Assembly (NCBI RefSeq): GCF_000973725.1
Contig: NZ_CP009621.1
Location: 2,818,001 to 2,882,000, forward strand
DNA length: 64,000 nucleotides
Source of the DNA: Pontibacter korlensis
Lineage (GTDB): Bacteria > Bacteroidota > Bacteroidia > Cytophagales > Hymenobacteraceae
Reading direction: 5' to 3'
The notes under the pieces are model-generated. The model was not told the DNA's origin. It made no database searches and saw nothing but the letters and a program-made list of their open reading frames with translations. Position numbers and translations under genes: made by a program. Positions 14,541 to 24,545 of this stretch are shown here, one piece after another; position 1 is the first letter of the stretch, and every line of letters begins with the position of its first letter.

Positions 14541-17096
14541 ATGATAATAAATACGCTAAAGCGTTTCGCAGCTTTGTGCCTTGTGCTTTTGAGCATGCAG
14601 GTAGCCTTGGCTCAGCAGAAATTGCAGACACCAGCCCAGTTCCTGGGTTATGAGTTAGGCGAGCAGTTTACCACACAAAACCGCATCTTGGATTATGTTC
14701 ACTATTTAGCTGCACAAGCTCCCAACCGCATGAAAGTGGAAGAGTACGGGCGCACCTACGAGAACCGTCCATTGGTGCTAGCCTTTGTGGCCTCTGACGA
14801 AAATCTGTCGCGCCTGGAGCAAATTCGGGAGAATAACCTGCGACAGGCGAAGCTACAAAGTGGGCAGGTGCAGGGGGATCAGCCTGCCATTGTGTGGATG
14901 AGCTACAATGTGCACGGCAATGAATCGGTTAGTTCGGAATCGGTAATGCAGGTGATGTATGATTTGGTGAACCCAGACAATGCACAAAGCCGTCAGTGGC
15001 TGCAAAACACCGTCGTCATTCTGGACCCCATGGTAAACCCCGACGGCCGCGAGCGCTATGTACAGTGGTACAAACAGGCTTCCAACCGCGGAGGCAATGC
15101 CTCGCCTTATGCATGGGAGCATTGGGAGCCATGGCCAGGAGGCAGACCAAACCACTACTATTTTGACCTGAACCGCGACTGGGCATGGCAAACGCAGGTG
15201 GAGTCGAAGCAGAGGCTACAGGTTTACAATAACTGGTTGCCACAGGTACACGCCGACTTTCACGAAATGGGTGCTGAGTCGCCTTATTACTTCTCGCCGG
15301 CTGCCAGACCATTCCACGAGAGCATAACACCTTGGCAGCGTCAGTTCCAGAATATCATAGGCGATTATAATCGCGAATACTTCGATAAAAATAACTGGCT
15401 ATACTTTACACGCGAAAGCTTCGACCTATTTTATCCAAGTTACGGCGACACATGGCCGACCTATAACGGTGCCATTGGTATGACTTATGAGCAAGGAGGA
15501 TCAGGCCGTGCGGGCCTAGCTTACAAGAAATCAGATGGCGACACCCTGACATTGGCAGACCGTATTGCGCACCACGTAGCCGCAAGCGAGGCTACCATTA
15601 AAGCTACTTCTGAAAAAGCTGATCAATTAAAGCAGGAGTTTAGCAAGTACTATAGCAATAGCCTGCGTAATCCGGAAGGGGAGTATAAATCTTACGTAAT
15701 AAAGCATACTGCCACCAGTGCTGGTAACCTGAAGATGCTAACAGATTACCTGGAGCAGCAAGGGATACAGTATGGATATGCTGGTAAGAGCGGATCTCTG
15801 CGGGGCTACAACTACAGCAATGGCAAAACAGAAAGCGTAAGGCTGTCTCCTCAGGATGTTGTTATCAGCATGTACCAGCCAAAGTCTGTGCTGGTGAAGG
15901 TGTTGTTCGAACCAAAATCTGCGCTGGAAGACTCCCTCACATATGATATTACCTCCTGGTCACTTCCTTATGCTTACGGTGTGCAGGCCTATGCGGTGCC
16001 AGGCAGAGTAGATGTGAGCAACTCAAAGCCAGCAGCCCCGGCTCCTGCACAGATCAGCATCGAAAAGCCTTATGCTTACCTGGCCCGCTGGACAAACCTG
16101 CTGGACCTGAAGTTTATGACACAGTTGATGCAGCAAAATGTAAAAGTGCGCATGGCAGAGCGGCCTTTCGAAATAAACGGCTCAAGGTATGAAGTAGGCA
16201 CGCTTATCATTACCCGTACTGGCAATGAGCGTTTGGGCGATAAGTTTGATACCACTGTACGTGAGTTAGCGCAAAAACAGAACATAGCACTTGCTGCCAC
16301 CAATACCGGTTTTGTGAGCAGCGGCGCTGACTTTGGCTCTGGTAATGTTCGTTTCCTTAACATGCCTAAAGTAGCCGTGATGACCGGGGAGGGTGTTTCG
16401 CCTTATGGATTCGGGGAAGTGTGGCACTTCTTTGAGCAGCAGATAAATTACCCGATCACGGTGCTGAACACTTCATACTTCAGCCAGGTGCCGCTACAGG
16501 AATTTGACGTACTGATTCTACCAACAGGCTCCTACAGCAAAGTGTTGGACGACAAAACACTTGAAAAAGTGCAGGAGTGGGTACGCGGTGGTGGCAGGCT
16601 GATTGCCATGGAGAGCGCAGCAGGTTTCCTGGCTGGTAAGAAAGGTTTTGAGTTGAAGAAAAAAAGTGAAGAGCGTGAGGAGAAGGAAGCTGATAAAAAG
16701 AGCAAGAACCCTTATGAAAACCTGCGCACTTACGCTGAGCGTGAGAGAGAGGCCCTGGAAGGAGAGGTGCAAGGTAGTATCTACCGTGTAGACCTGGACA
16801 AGACTCATCCGCTAGCTTTTGGCTATGGCGACAACTACTTTGCTCTTATCCGTTCTGCCAACACCTTTAGCTTTATGGAAGATGGGTGGAACGTAGGTGT
16901 ACTGAAGAAAAACAACCACGCCGCTGGTTATGTGGGCCAGGGAGCCAAGCAGAAACTGCAGGATGCTCTTATACTCGGTGCACAAGAGATGGGCAGAGGA
17001 CAAGTAGTTTACCTAGCAGACAACCCGCTCTTCCGTGGTTTCTGGCAGGGAGGTAAGCTACTCTTCGGAAACGCTGTTTTTGTTGTAGGGCAGTAG
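14541..17096 (+). CDS. M14 family zinc carboxypeptidase, secreted
   Basis: Large secreted zinc peptidase of 851 residues. The signal peptide (residues 1-24, ending ALAQ) is followed by the M14 catalytic domain: HGNE gives zinc ligands His125 and Glu128, NPDGRERYV follows near 161, LNRDWAWQ near 208 carries the substrate Arg/Asn region, and VHADFHEMG supplies the third ligand His237. The middle and C-terminal part (about 380-850) contains a class I glutamine-amidotransferase-like segment (VAVMTGEGVSPYGFGEVW, ESAAGFLAG) often seen in these Bacteroidota proteins. Length agrees with M14 proteins annotated as zinc carboxypeptidase in Cytophagales. Monocistronic, followed by a strong terminator. 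Probably degrades extracellular peptides or peptidoglycan stems; substrate unknown. Confidence 0.92.
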   Translation: MIINTLKRFAALCLVLLSMQVALAQQKLQTPAQFLGYELGEQFTTQNRILDYVHYLAAQAPNRMKVEEYGRTYENRPLVLAFVASDENLSRLEQIRENNLRQAKLQSGQVQGDQPAIVWMSYNVHGNESVSSESVMQVMYDLVNPDNAQSRQWLQNTVVILDPMVNPDGRERYVQWYKQASNRGGNASPYAWEHWEPWPGGRPNHYYFDLNRDWAWQTQVESKQRLQVYNNWLPQVHADFHEMGAESPYYFSPAARPFHESITPWQRQFQNIIGDYNREYFDKNNWLYFTRESFDLFYPSYGDTWPTYNGAIGMTYEQGGSGRAGLAYKKSDGDTLTLADRIAHHVAASEATIKATSEKADQLKQEFSKYYSNSLRNPEGEYKSYVIKHTATSAGNLKMLTDYLEQQGIQYGYAGKSGSLRGYNYSNGKTESVRLSPQDVVISMYQPKSVLVKVLFEPKSALEDSLTYDITSWSLPYAYGVQAYAVPGRVDVSNSKPAAPAPAQISIEKPYAYLARWTNLLDLKFMTQLMQQNVKVRMAERPFEINGSRYEVGTLIITRTGNERLGDKFDTTVRELAQKQNIALAATNTGFVSSGADFGSGNVRFLNMPKVAVMTGEGVSPYGFGEVWHFFEQQINYPITVLNTSYFSQVPLQEFDVLILPTGSYSKVLDDKTLEKVQEWVRGGGRLIAMESAAGFLAGKKGFELKKKSEEREEKEADKKSKNPYENLRTYAEREREALEGEVQGSIYRVDLDKTHPLAFGYGDNYFALIRSANTFSFMEDGWNVGVLKKNNHAAGYVGQGAKQKLQDALILGAQEMGRGQVVYLADNPLFRGFWQGGKLLFGNAVFVVGQ

Positions 17097-17111
17097 CACA
17101 ACTTAAAGTAT

Positions 17112-17150
17112 AAAAAATCCCCTGTTCTATAGTAGAGCAGGGGATTTTTT
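17112..17150 (+). terminator. Intrinsic terminator after M14 gene
   Basis: 17-bp stem with one G-U pair (17112-17128 and 17134-17150), loop of five bases, and A/T runs on both sides; starts 15 bases past the stop codon. Confidence 0.9.
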
Positions 17151-17216
17151 ATTTGAAACGGCAGGATCTGCAGTGCGTTTGGAAAAACTAGGCTGTAGCC
17201 TGTTATATAATACTGG

Positions 17217-17434
17217 TAAACCCACCCCTAACCCCTCCGAGAACGGGCATCGCAACATCCCCTTACGCCCCCTTCAAAGGAGGAGGAGTAGCAAAGGCAG
17301 GGGTTAGCGAACCTGATTCCAGTCCTTGGGTTGAGCACCTTGTGCATGTTGCGATGCCCGTTAAGGGCATCCCGCAGCGGAGCGAGGAGCAGCTTCAGGC
17401 ACACCGCGCGATGCCCTTATCGAGGGCCCCTACC
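17217..17434. repeat. Intergenic repeat element, copy B, left part
   Basis: Noncoding, GC-rich; homologous to copy A at 2656-2915 (shared blocks CCCCTAACCCCTCC, TCCAGTCCTTGGGTTGAGCA, CCGCGCGATGC). Copy B also has an internal 16-bp inverted repeat, ACGGGCATCGCAACAT (17243-17258) and its complement (17346-17361). The IS4-type element interrupts it at 17434; the remainder resumes at 18646. Confidence 0.6.
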
Positions 17435-18645
17435 CACTACTGTTCGAAACCTGCTCATGTGACCAAATTCTCCATTTTAGCAGGGTCTCCGCCGCAGAAC
17501 AGCACGATTTGCCGGACTATTTCTGTGTCCAGCTCCTGGGCGAAACGCATCTTGGCGCGCCGGTCGCTGTCGAGCTTGCGGTAGACGATGAGCAGCAGGG
17601 CCACGATCAGAGTCATGCAGCGCATGACCTGGATGCCGTTCATCTCCCGGGTGACCAGGTGCCCGGGCTGCAGGTGCTGCTTTAGGAACTTGATGAGCCC
17701 CTCGATCTGCCAGCGCTCCTGGTAGATGGCCGCCACCTGGTAGGCCTCCAGCCAGGTGATGCTGGTGACAAACCAGATCTCTTCCCCCGAGGCCCGGACC
17801 TTGACCAGCCGCAGCGGCCTGCCCGCGTAGTGGGCGCCCCGCTCCCGGAAGCAGACCCAGGCATCGCTCAGGACGGTGACGGTGGCCCCTTGCGGCTGGG
17901 CGCCCACTGCCAGGGGCTCCTGTTCCCGGTAGTGGGAGCCCACCTTGCAGCGCGTGACAAAGACTCGGCCCTGCTCGTCGAGCTGTGCCAGGGCCCGCTT
18001 CGACTGCACGCCCCGGTCAAAGACCACGATACCCGGGCGGGAGATCTCCTCGGAGAGGATCGTCTCGGGCAGGGCGCAGTCCTCGCTCAGGGCCTCCCGG
18101 TTGGTGAACACGCGCACCTGGCAGGGCAGGCTGCCTTTCATGGCCAGCGTGCACTTGAGCTGGCAGTGCCGCTGCGCGTGCGCATGCTCCAGTCCACCAG
18201 CCGGGCTGAGACGGCGATCAGCGTCGAGTCGTAGCGCACCAGCGCCCGCTCCTGACCCAGGTGGCGGTTAAAGCGCTCAAAGAGCAGCTCGAAGATGGCC
18301 CGGAAGTACTCCACGCGCATGGTCACGATCCGGTCCCGGATGGAGTTATGGCGCGTGGTCTGCCCTGCTCCAGATCAGCCAGGGTGCGGAAGCGCAGCGA
18401 GGAGTAGAGTTCCTCCATGACGCTCGAGGCTCGCCCTGCCCCCATCCAGCAGCGAGAGCAGTAGCAGCTGGAACATCACCCGGCCGCTGAGCTTCTTGAC
18501 CTGATGGTCCACCTGCGTCTGGGCCGCCAAAAACGCCAGGTCGCCTTCCGGGATAAACGCCAGTAAATCCTTTGCCTTCATCTCTGCCTCCTTCTATACA
18601 TACCCGCTATAGAATACGTACCTAAAAAGGTTTCGAACAGTAGTG
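17435..18645 (-). mobile_element. IS4-family insertion sequence, degenerate
   Basis: 1211-bp element with perfect 17-bp terminal inverted repeats (CACTACTGTTCGAAACC at 17435-17451, complement at 18629-18645) and a 9-bp target duplication GCCCCTACC (17426-17434 and 18646-18654). Its GC content is clearly above that of neighbouring genes. It has inserted into an intergenic repeat and disrupts no gene. The transposase is frameshifted several times, so the copy is probably unable to move by itself. Confidence 0.92.
17455..18581 (-). pseudogene. IS4-family transposase, frameshifted
   Basis: Remains of a DDE transposase of about 375 residues in three frames. The N-terminal piece (from ATG at 18581) holds the DUF4372-like start MKAKDLLAFIPEGDLAFL; frame breaks follow near 18440 and 18360, then the segment with the first catalytic Asp (RYDSTLIAVS) ends at a break near 18185. 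The last frame (stop at 17455) carries the second Asp in FDRGV and the Y-x2-R-x3-E-x6-K signature (YQERWQIEGLIKFLK) with the catalytic Glu. Joining the frames gives one continuous family-like protein, so the lesions are small indels. They sit in GC-rich runs, so sequencing error should be excluded before calling all of them real. Confidence 0.88.
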
Positions 18646-18968
18646 GCCCCTACCCCCAGGACGAGCCCTCGCGGGCTTGAGCGCACCAAAGCCAGATGTG
18701 AAACGAGCAGGTTATGAGGCCGTGGATGAACTTAGGCTAGAAAGTATAGCCAGCCTCAAATTACGGGAAGCAGTATAAATCAAAGTCTATACTTGCCTCT
18801 GTACTCCTAGCCAGCTGAAAACTACAGCATAAGAGGGTAAGGCTGAATTAGCAGCACAAAGTATAGCCGGAAAAGTAAAGCTTAAACAAGCACTACCTAT
18901 CCCTACTATAACAATATAGTATAAATGCTTAACTTGCACAGCATCTACACTTAATAGATGCCAAACGT
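18646..18968. repeat. Intergenic repeat copy B, right part, plus unassigned gap
   Basis: From 18646 to about 18735 the sequence continues repeat copy B after the IS (GGGCTTGAGCGCACCAAAGC, CGTGGATGAAC), matching copy A at about 2820-2900. From 18736 to 18968 the gap is AT-richer, with several AGTATAG-type words, and shows no gene or clear promoter consensus. Confidence 0.55.
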
Positions 18969-19502
18969 ATGCAAACGCAACTGATAATTACGCCACCAGC
19001 ACCAGAAGAATTCAGCGGCTACATGGGCAACTATGTGCAGCAGGCCAAAACAGAGAACCTGATTGAGGGACTAACTGCCAGCTATGTTTACATTACCGGA
19101 CTAGTGCAGGGGCTGACGGAGGAGCAGCTGCATTTCCGTTATGCGGAAGGCAAGTGGAGTATCAAAGAACTGATGGTGCACTTGATTGATGCGGAGCGTA
19201 TCTTCTCTTACAGGGCACTCCGATTTGCACGCCAGGATAAAACGGAACTACCGGGCTTTGATGAGAACCAGTATGCCAAAGTATCCAAGGCTGATTCCCG
19301 CGATATCAACTCAATTGTAGCTGAATATACTTCTCTGCGCACTTCTACTATTGAGCTATTCAAAAGCTTTGATGATGAGGCGCTGCAGCAGAGGGGTGTA
19401 GCCAGTGGGCAGGAAGTTAGCGTACGTGCGCTAGGTTATGTCATACTCGGTCACGAGGTACACCACCAGAAAATCATACGAGAGCGTTACCTGAAGGGCT
19501 AA
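18969..19502 (+). CDS. DinB family protein
   Basis: A four-helix-bundle protein of 177 residues in the DinB/YfiT superfamily, which includes metal-dependent, thiol-linked S-transferases. The expected metal-binding His residues are visible: His in MVHLIDAER (about 80) and the pair in LGHEVHHQKII near the C-terminus (about 164-168). The GKWSIKELMVHLIDAERIFSYRALRFAR segment is the family core. No signal peptide. It stands alone ahead of an SLC13 transporter gene with a 91-base gap. Cofactor (bacillithiol or another thiol) and substrate are unknown. Confidence 0.9.
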   Translation: MQTQLIITPPAPEEFSGYMGNYVQQAKTENLIEGLTASYVYITGLVQGLTEEQLHFRYAEGKWSIKELMVHLIDAERIFSYRALRFARQDKTELPGFDENQYAKVSKADSRDINSIVAEYTSLRTSTIELFKSFDDEALQQRGVASGQEVSVRALGYVILGHEVHHQKIIRERYLKG

Positions 19503-19593
19503 ACCCTATATAGCAACCTTGTTATGCTTGCTGTACTTGCCTATCTTTAGGATTGCGGCTTATCCTGCACTTAAAGATTACCAAGTAACAGCT

Positions 19594-21030
19594 ATGCATT
19601 TTACCCGAAGAAATATAGGAATGATCGTAGCGCCTTTGCTGGCACTGCTTGTCTGGATACTAACGCCTGCTCTGGAGTATCAGGCACGTTTGGTGGCTAC
19701 CATCATGTCTTTTTGCCTGGTGTTCTGGATGACGGAGGTTATCCCGCTCTCCATGACAGCCTTTTTGGGAGTGCTCATAGCTGTTATTTTTGGCGTAGCC
19801 GAGATCAATACAGCCTTTCAGAACCTGGGGCATCCCATCATCCTGCTGTTTATAGGCAGTTTCCTGTTGGCCCGCTCCATGACACGGCATGGCCTAGATA
19901 AACGCATTGCCCTTTTTATACTTTCACGGCCGTTTTTTCAGCAGAGTCTGTTTCGCCTATTTCTTGGCTTCTCCAGTATCTCCTTCCTGCTCTCTATGTG
20001 GGTGAGCAATTCGGTTACAGTAGCCATGCTGCTACCGCTCATAATAGGTGTAACGCAACTCTTGTCTGCCGAACAGGGCAGAGGACCTGCAATATATTTC
20101 CTCCTGGGCATAGCCTACAGTGCTTCCATCGGAGGGGTGAGCACCATCATTGGCTCACCTCCAAACCTGATTGGGGTAAATTACCTGGCGCAACAGGGCA
20201 TCCGGCTTGATTTCCTGCAGTGGATGTACCTAGCCCTGCCGATGTCTTTAAGTATGTATGGCCTTATGCTGCTGTACATGCGCTACTTCCTGAACAAGTG
20301 TGGCTATAACAGGCAGTCAGTGCAAGCATATGTAGCCGAGCATCAGCGTCAGAAGGAAAAGCTGCGAATGGGAGAGTTGGTGACAATGGGCGTTTTTGTT
20401 ATTGCTGTAGTACTCTGGCTGTCACCGGGCGTGCTTAACCTGCTGGGTATGGAGGAGGCTTATACGTTTATGAGCACCTATTTTGCCGAGAGTACGGTAG
20501 CTGTGCTGGCGGCGCTGCTTTTATTCCTAATCCCGCCGGGGCAGGAGAACCAGGGTAGGGGAACGCTAACGGCAGAGGACCTGGTAAAGATAGACTGGGA
20601 TACTATCCTGCTTTTTGGTGGCGGTATGGCGCTGGGGCAGTTGGTAGTAAGTTCTGGCCTTGCCGACATGATCGGGCGAAACATCACTACTTTTGTAGAC
20701 CCAAACCAACAGGCACTGTTGGTGCTGGTTCTGGTGTTCCTGGTGCTAATGCTAACAGAAATCAGCTCCAATACGGCTATTGCCATCACCTTTGTACCCA
20801 TTATCATTGGTGTGCTGCAGGGGTTGAACTTACCGGTTCTTTATCCGGTTTTGGGAGTAGTGGTGGCCTGTAGTATGGCTTTTATGCTGCCAGTGGCCAC
20901 GCCACCTAACGCTATTGTTTATGGTAGCAAACAAGTGCCAATAAGCCAGATGGTGCGAATAGGTTTCCTTCTCAATCTGGTGGCTACATTGCTCATTACT
21001 ACCCTGGTGTTGCTTTACATGCAGCTGTAA
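19594..21030 (+). CDS. SLC13/DASS family sodium:anion symporter
   Basis: Inner-membrane transporter of the divalent anion:sodium symporter family (citrate, succinate, sulfate type), about 478 residues with 11-12 hydrophobic segments. Two SNT-type substrate/sodium motifs are visible, one in WVSNSVTVAMLLPL (first repeat) and one in SSNTAIAITFVPI (second repeat), together with GSPPNLIGVNYL and ATPPNAIVYGS. The frame can be extended to 19519 only with TTG; ATG at 19594 is preferred because it is followed by a typical N-terminus of charged residues and first membrane helix. Probably transcribed alone or with the DinB gene. Substrate (dicarboxylate versus sulfate) is not settled. Confidence 0.92.
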   Translation: MHFTRRNIGMIVAPLLALLVWILTPALEYQARLVATIMSFCLVFWMTEVIPLSMTAFLGVLIAVIFGVAEINTAFQNLGHPIILLFIGSFLLARSMTRHGLDKRIALFILSRPFFQQSLFRLFLGFSSISFLLSMWVSNSVTVAMLLPLIIGVTQLLSAEQGRGPAIYFLLGIAYSASIGGVSTIIGSPPNLIGVNYLAQQGIRLDFLQWMYLALPMSLSMYGLMLLYMRYFLNKCGYNRQSVQAYVAEHQRQKEKLRMGELVTMGVFVIAVVLWLSPGVLNLLGMEEAYTFMSTYFAESTVAVLAALLLFLIPPGQENQGRGTLTAEDLVKIDWDTILLFGGGMALGQLVVSSGLADMIGRNITTFVDPNQQALLVLVLVFLVLMLTEISSNTAIAITFVPIIIGVLQGLNLPVLYPVLGVVVACSMAFMLPVATPPNAIVYGSKQVPISQMVRIGFLLNLVATLLITTLVLLYMQL

Positions 21031-21303
21031 AACACTTTCTAGTTTATCCACAGGAAATACTTACCTTCGCTGCGCTTTTTATTATTTTAAGCTTTGCTTA
21101 TATTAGATAGTACTTTACTGGAGTATGCTTTGGCAGATCTGCAGGAATTAGCTAGGTGCTGGTTGGGGATATATTGCCACAGGCACTCTTATATGCTTTA
21201 TTTCACAGTTTTACTGTAATTAGTATGAACTAACCTGTTTTTGTTTCTGGATAAGTACAAGCCTGCTTCATACTTCTATTTTATTCAATCATATTCCTGG
21301 CTC

Positions 21304-21486
21304 ATGCAGAACCGCAGAACTTACCGCATTATAATGGCTATCGCATGCTTTGTGTTTGCAGCGCTTAACGCCTATAGAGTTTATTCAGGAGAATACTCAA
21401 CCATGGATGTAATTCTGCTGGTCGTTTTCCTGATTTTCGGTACAATTTATTTGTTCATTATTTTCCGGAAAGATAGCCCGGAATAG
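21304..21486 (+). CDS. Small two-helix membrane protein
   Basis: A 60-residue protein with two transmembrane helices, roughly residues 8-26 (YRIIMAIACFVFAALNAY) and 34-55 (VILLVVFLIFGTIYLFII), and a short charged C-terminus. An extension to 21241 uses TTG and would add a tail with many aromatic residues; the ATG is preferred. No homologous family recognised. It is preceded by 270 bases without recognisable signal and followed by a hairpin. Coding status rests on the two clean membrane helices and the terminator; function unknown. Confidence 0.6.
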   Translation: MQNRRTYRIIMAIACFVFAALNAYRVYSGEYSTMDVILLVVFLIFGTIYLFIIFRKDSPE

Positions 21487-21502
21487 GGACAGGTATAAAA
21501 AG

Positions 21503-21554
21503 AAAAAACCTGAAAGTCTACATTGTTCCTTCTGAACGATCAGACTTTCAGGTT
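21503..21554. terminator. Hairpin after the small membrane protein
   Basis: Perfect 13-bp arms (21507-21519 and 21542-21554) with a 22-base loop. The T-run is stronger on the minus strand; on the plus strand it is followed by CTCAACTTTT. It may end transcription from either side. The rest of the gap (21555-21851) has A/T homopolymers at 21619-21641 but no gene I can support. Confidence 0.7.
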
Positions 21555-21851
21555 CTCAACTTTTAGCCAAAGGTATCTATATTTACGCGAGTGGTTTGCA
21601 GAAGGTTATGATTGTACCGAAAAAAAATATTTTTTTTTGGTTTCAGAGTCGCGTAAACAAAATCGTACTTAGAAAGCAGCCACAAACAGGCGCTTTTATT
21701 GTCCTACCACAGTTGGAGGCGATAACACTTTCTGGAGCCTGCTTTGCCTTGATCGTTTGGCAGTACATGGTGCCTCACCCATAATGCTCCAGAGCCCTCA
21801 CTGTTTTACATCTATAGCTCTTGGTGCTGTCCTGAGTTTTGTAGCCAGCAC

Positions 21852-24383
21852 TTACATTGGATCCACGTCAGCTACTATTCTTACACCTTTGAAGTCAGCC
21901 AGCAACTTCAGGTTGAAGATGGCTTGTGCTATCTGGCCCTTAGCAGATTTCAGGTTGGTTGTCTCGCGTGGTAACTTTATATGGATCTCCTGCAGGAACA
22001 GGTTCCTAATCTTAAAAATGTAAGGTACTTCCGGTCCTAGTACCTGCTGTTTGCCCAGCCTATCGGTTAAGTCCTTGGCCAGCACAATGGCGGCATTCTC
22101 AGCCGTTTTGTCGTCAACATGCTTTACGGTAACGCGAATCATACGCGTGAACGGCGGATAACCAAAGCGCATGCGCTCCTCAATCTCGTGCTCGTACAGT
22201 GTCTGGTAATCATTGCTGCGTACCTTGTTGAAGATGGGCTGCAGCGGGTCGCGGGTCTGGATGATCACAGAGCCTGGCTTACCTTTGCGGCCAGCGCGCC
22301 CGCTTACCTGCACAAACAATTGGTAAGCCCGCTCATGTGCCCTAAAGTCGGGGAAGTTGATAATAGTATCGGCATTGAGTATACCCACCAGACTCACATT
22401 TTCAAAGTCGAGGCCTTTGGTTACCATTTGTGTTCCCACCAATACATTGGTGCGGCCGCTCTCAAAGTCAGAAATGATCTGCTGATAGCTGTTCTTCTTT
22501 TTAGTAGTGTCCAGGTCCATTCTCTGCACCTCAGCCTCAGGCAGAAGTAGTTTAAGCTCATCTTCTACCTTCTCGGTACCGAAACCCATACTTCGGAGGG
22601 TAGTGGCACCGCAGGCGGGGCAGTCGTGGGGCATGCGCTCATGGTAACCACAATAGTGGCAGCGCAGTTCGTTGTTAAACTTATGGTAGGAGAGGCTAAC
22701 AGCGCAGAACTTGCACTTAGGTATCCAGGAGCACTCGTCGCAGGAGATAAAAGGAGCATAGCCACGACGGTTCTGGAACAGGATCACCTGCTCATGTCGC
22801 TTCAGTCGCTCTTCAATGTCATTTAGTAGCTTAGCCGAAAAGTGGCTGTGCATATTTTTACGCTGTTGCTCGCGGCGGGTGTCCACCAGCTCAATTTCTG
22901 GCAATTTAGCTTCGCCGAAACGCTTGGTCATATTTACCAAGCCCCAACGGCCTGTTTTGCAGTTGTAGTAGCTTTCTATAGATGGCGTGGCTGAGCCCAG
23001 TAAGGTTTTAGCACCCTGCAGGTGCGCCATCATGAGCGCTGTTTCACGGGCGTTGTAGCGTGGTGCCGGGTCGTACTGCTTATAGCTTGGCTCATGCTCC
23101 TCATCTACAATCACAAGCGACAGGTCGTGGAAAGGCAGGAAAATGGATGAACGAACACCGATCACCACCTGGAAGCGACCGGAAAGAACACCTTGCCATA
23201 CTTCCGCGCGCTCGTTATCGGAGAATTTGGAGTGATAGATGCCTAACTTGTCGCCAAAAACTTTCATCAGACGCGTCACGATCTGAGCCGTGAGGGCAAT
23301 CTCCGGCAGCAAGTATAAAACCTGCCCCCCGCTGTCTAACGCGTGTTTGATCAGGTCGATGTATACCTCGGTTTTACCACTGCCCGTAACGCCATGCAGC
23401 AGCACCGTCTCCTTCTCCTTAAACAAGCCCAAAATCTCATCCTTGGCCTGCAGCTGATGTTCTGACAGCGCCATAGGCAGCTGCTGCGACTCATGCTCCA
23501 TCGGAAAGCGCGACACAATCTGGTCAAACTGCTCCAGTACGCCTTTTTTGATAAGGGTATTGATGGAGGAGGCTGACAGGTGTGGGTTGTTCGTTAAGGC
23601 GTTTTTTTCGATGCCGCGGTAGTTCAGATTAATGTCTTGGTGCACAGGTACAAACTGCAGGTAGTTCAGCAGCACATCGAGCTGTTTAGGCTGTGGCGTT
23701 AGCTGGTTAAAAAGCTCTTCCAGCATGCCCTCTTCCTGTACAAAATGCTCGGCAATACGCACCTTCTTCACTACTTTAGGAGAGAACTTATCACTTACCT
23801 GTTCAAAAATGATAATAGCCTCTTTCTGGATGAGCGATTTGATGAACTTGTGGTAGCTCTTGATCTGGAGCAGGTTGCCAACCTCAGTAAAAGTAAGTGC
23901 CTGATTGTTCTGCAGCGCAAAAATGATTTTCTCTTCCTGCGGCGCGAATATAATCTCGTCTTCTTCAGGGTTGTAGTGCGGGTGCAGCTGTATCCGGGAC
24001 TCGCTGCTGAGCTTGAGCGCGGAAGGCAGCGCGGCGTTGATCACCTCGCCCAGGGTGCACATGTAATAATCAGCAATCCATTTAAAGAGCTTTAACTGTG
24101 GTGCCGTAATAATCGGTTTATCGTCCAGCACATCCAGAATATACTTGGCCTGGTAATCGGCCGGGGCATTTTCATGGATATCGGCTACAATACAGCTCAA
24201 TACCTTTTTGGCTCCAAACTGCACAATTACCCGCACCCCTACCGATACTTCATCGTTCATCTCATATGGGATGCGATAAGTATACAGCTTGGGCAGGGGC
24301 AGGGGCAGAATCACGTCAGCAAACAGCGTAACGCGATCTGTAGCCGGCTCCGGCGGGTAATTAAAGTTCAGTAGCTCAGACAA
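21852..24383 (-). CDS. priA: Primosomal protein N' (replication restart helicase PriA)
   Basis: Superfamily 2 3'-5' DNA helicase that reloads the replisome at stalled forks. The 843-residue protein has the N-terminal 3'-DNA-binding domain (about 15-120), the winged-helix region, the helicase core with Walker A GVTGSGKT near residue 330 and Walker B DEEH near 425, and the zinc-binding region with eight Cys (CDECSWIPKCKFC then CHYCGYHERMPHDCPAC, about 547-592). Motifs V-VI (GRAGRKGKPG) follow. Length is normal for Bacteroidota (about 820-850). Single gene, divergent from a secreted phosphodiesterase-like gene. Confidence 0.97.
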   Translation of the reverse strand: MSELLNFNYPPEPATDRVTLFADVILPLPLPKLYTYRIPYEMNDEVSVGVRVIVQFGAKKVLSCIVADIHENAPADYQAKYILDVLDDKPIITAPQLKLFKWIADYYMCTLGEVINAALPSALKLSSESRIQLHPHYNPEEDEIIFAPQEEKIIFALQNNQALTFTEVGNLLQIKSYHKFIKSLIQKEAIIIFEQVSDKFSPKVVKKVRIAEHFVQEEGMLEELFNQLTPQPKQLDVLLNYLQFVPVHQDINLNYRGIEKNALTNNPHLSASSINTLIKKGVLEQFDQIVSRFPMEHESQQLPMALSEHQLQAKDEILGLFKEKETVLLHGVTGSGKTEVYIDLIKHALDSGGQVLYLLPEIALTAQIVTRLMKVFGDKLGIYHSKFSDNERAEVWQGVLSGRFQVVIGVRSSIFLPFHDLSLVIVDEEHEPSYKQYDPAPRYNARETALMMAHLQGAKTLLGSATPSIESYYNCKTGRWGLVNMTKRFGEAKLPEIELVDTRREQQRKNMHSHFSAKLLNDIEERLKRHEQVILFQNRRGYAPFISCDECSWIPKCKFCAVSLSYHKFNNELRCHYCGYHERMPHDCPACGATTLRSMGFGTEKVEDELKLLLPEAEVQRMDLDTTKKKNSYQQIISDFESGRTNVLVGTQMVTKGLDFENVSLVGILNADTIINFPDFRAHERAYQLFVQVSGRAGRKGKPGSVIIQTRDPLQPIFNKVRSNDYQTLYEHEIEERMRFGYPPFTRMIRVTVKHVDDKTAENAAIVLAKDLTDRLGKQQVLGPEVPYIFKIRNLFLQEIHIKLPRETTNLKSAKGQIAQAIFNLKLLADFKGVRIVADVDPM

Positions 24384-24545
24384 GGGTGGTTATACTTTAG
24401 GTAATACAAAGGTCGTAAAAAAAAGACGAAAAGTGCGAAGTCATGAGTGGCGGAAGTGGGGAAGGACAAGCTATGCTTTTGTGGGAGTGGCTAAAAGCGC
24501 TATCTTAAGGGCTAGAACAAGGGAAGACACTAAAACTGAATCTAT

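Noticed and set aside
21500-21564. Tiny minus-strand RNA from a TACCTTTG box near 21571 to the hairpin at 21507-21554
   Set aside because: No -33 box and the hairpin is adequately explained as the terminator of the neighbouring small gene.
21596-21784. 62-residue plus-strand frame after the small membrane protein gene
   Set aside because: Contains A/T homopolymers, no domain, no promoter; composition unlike real genes here.
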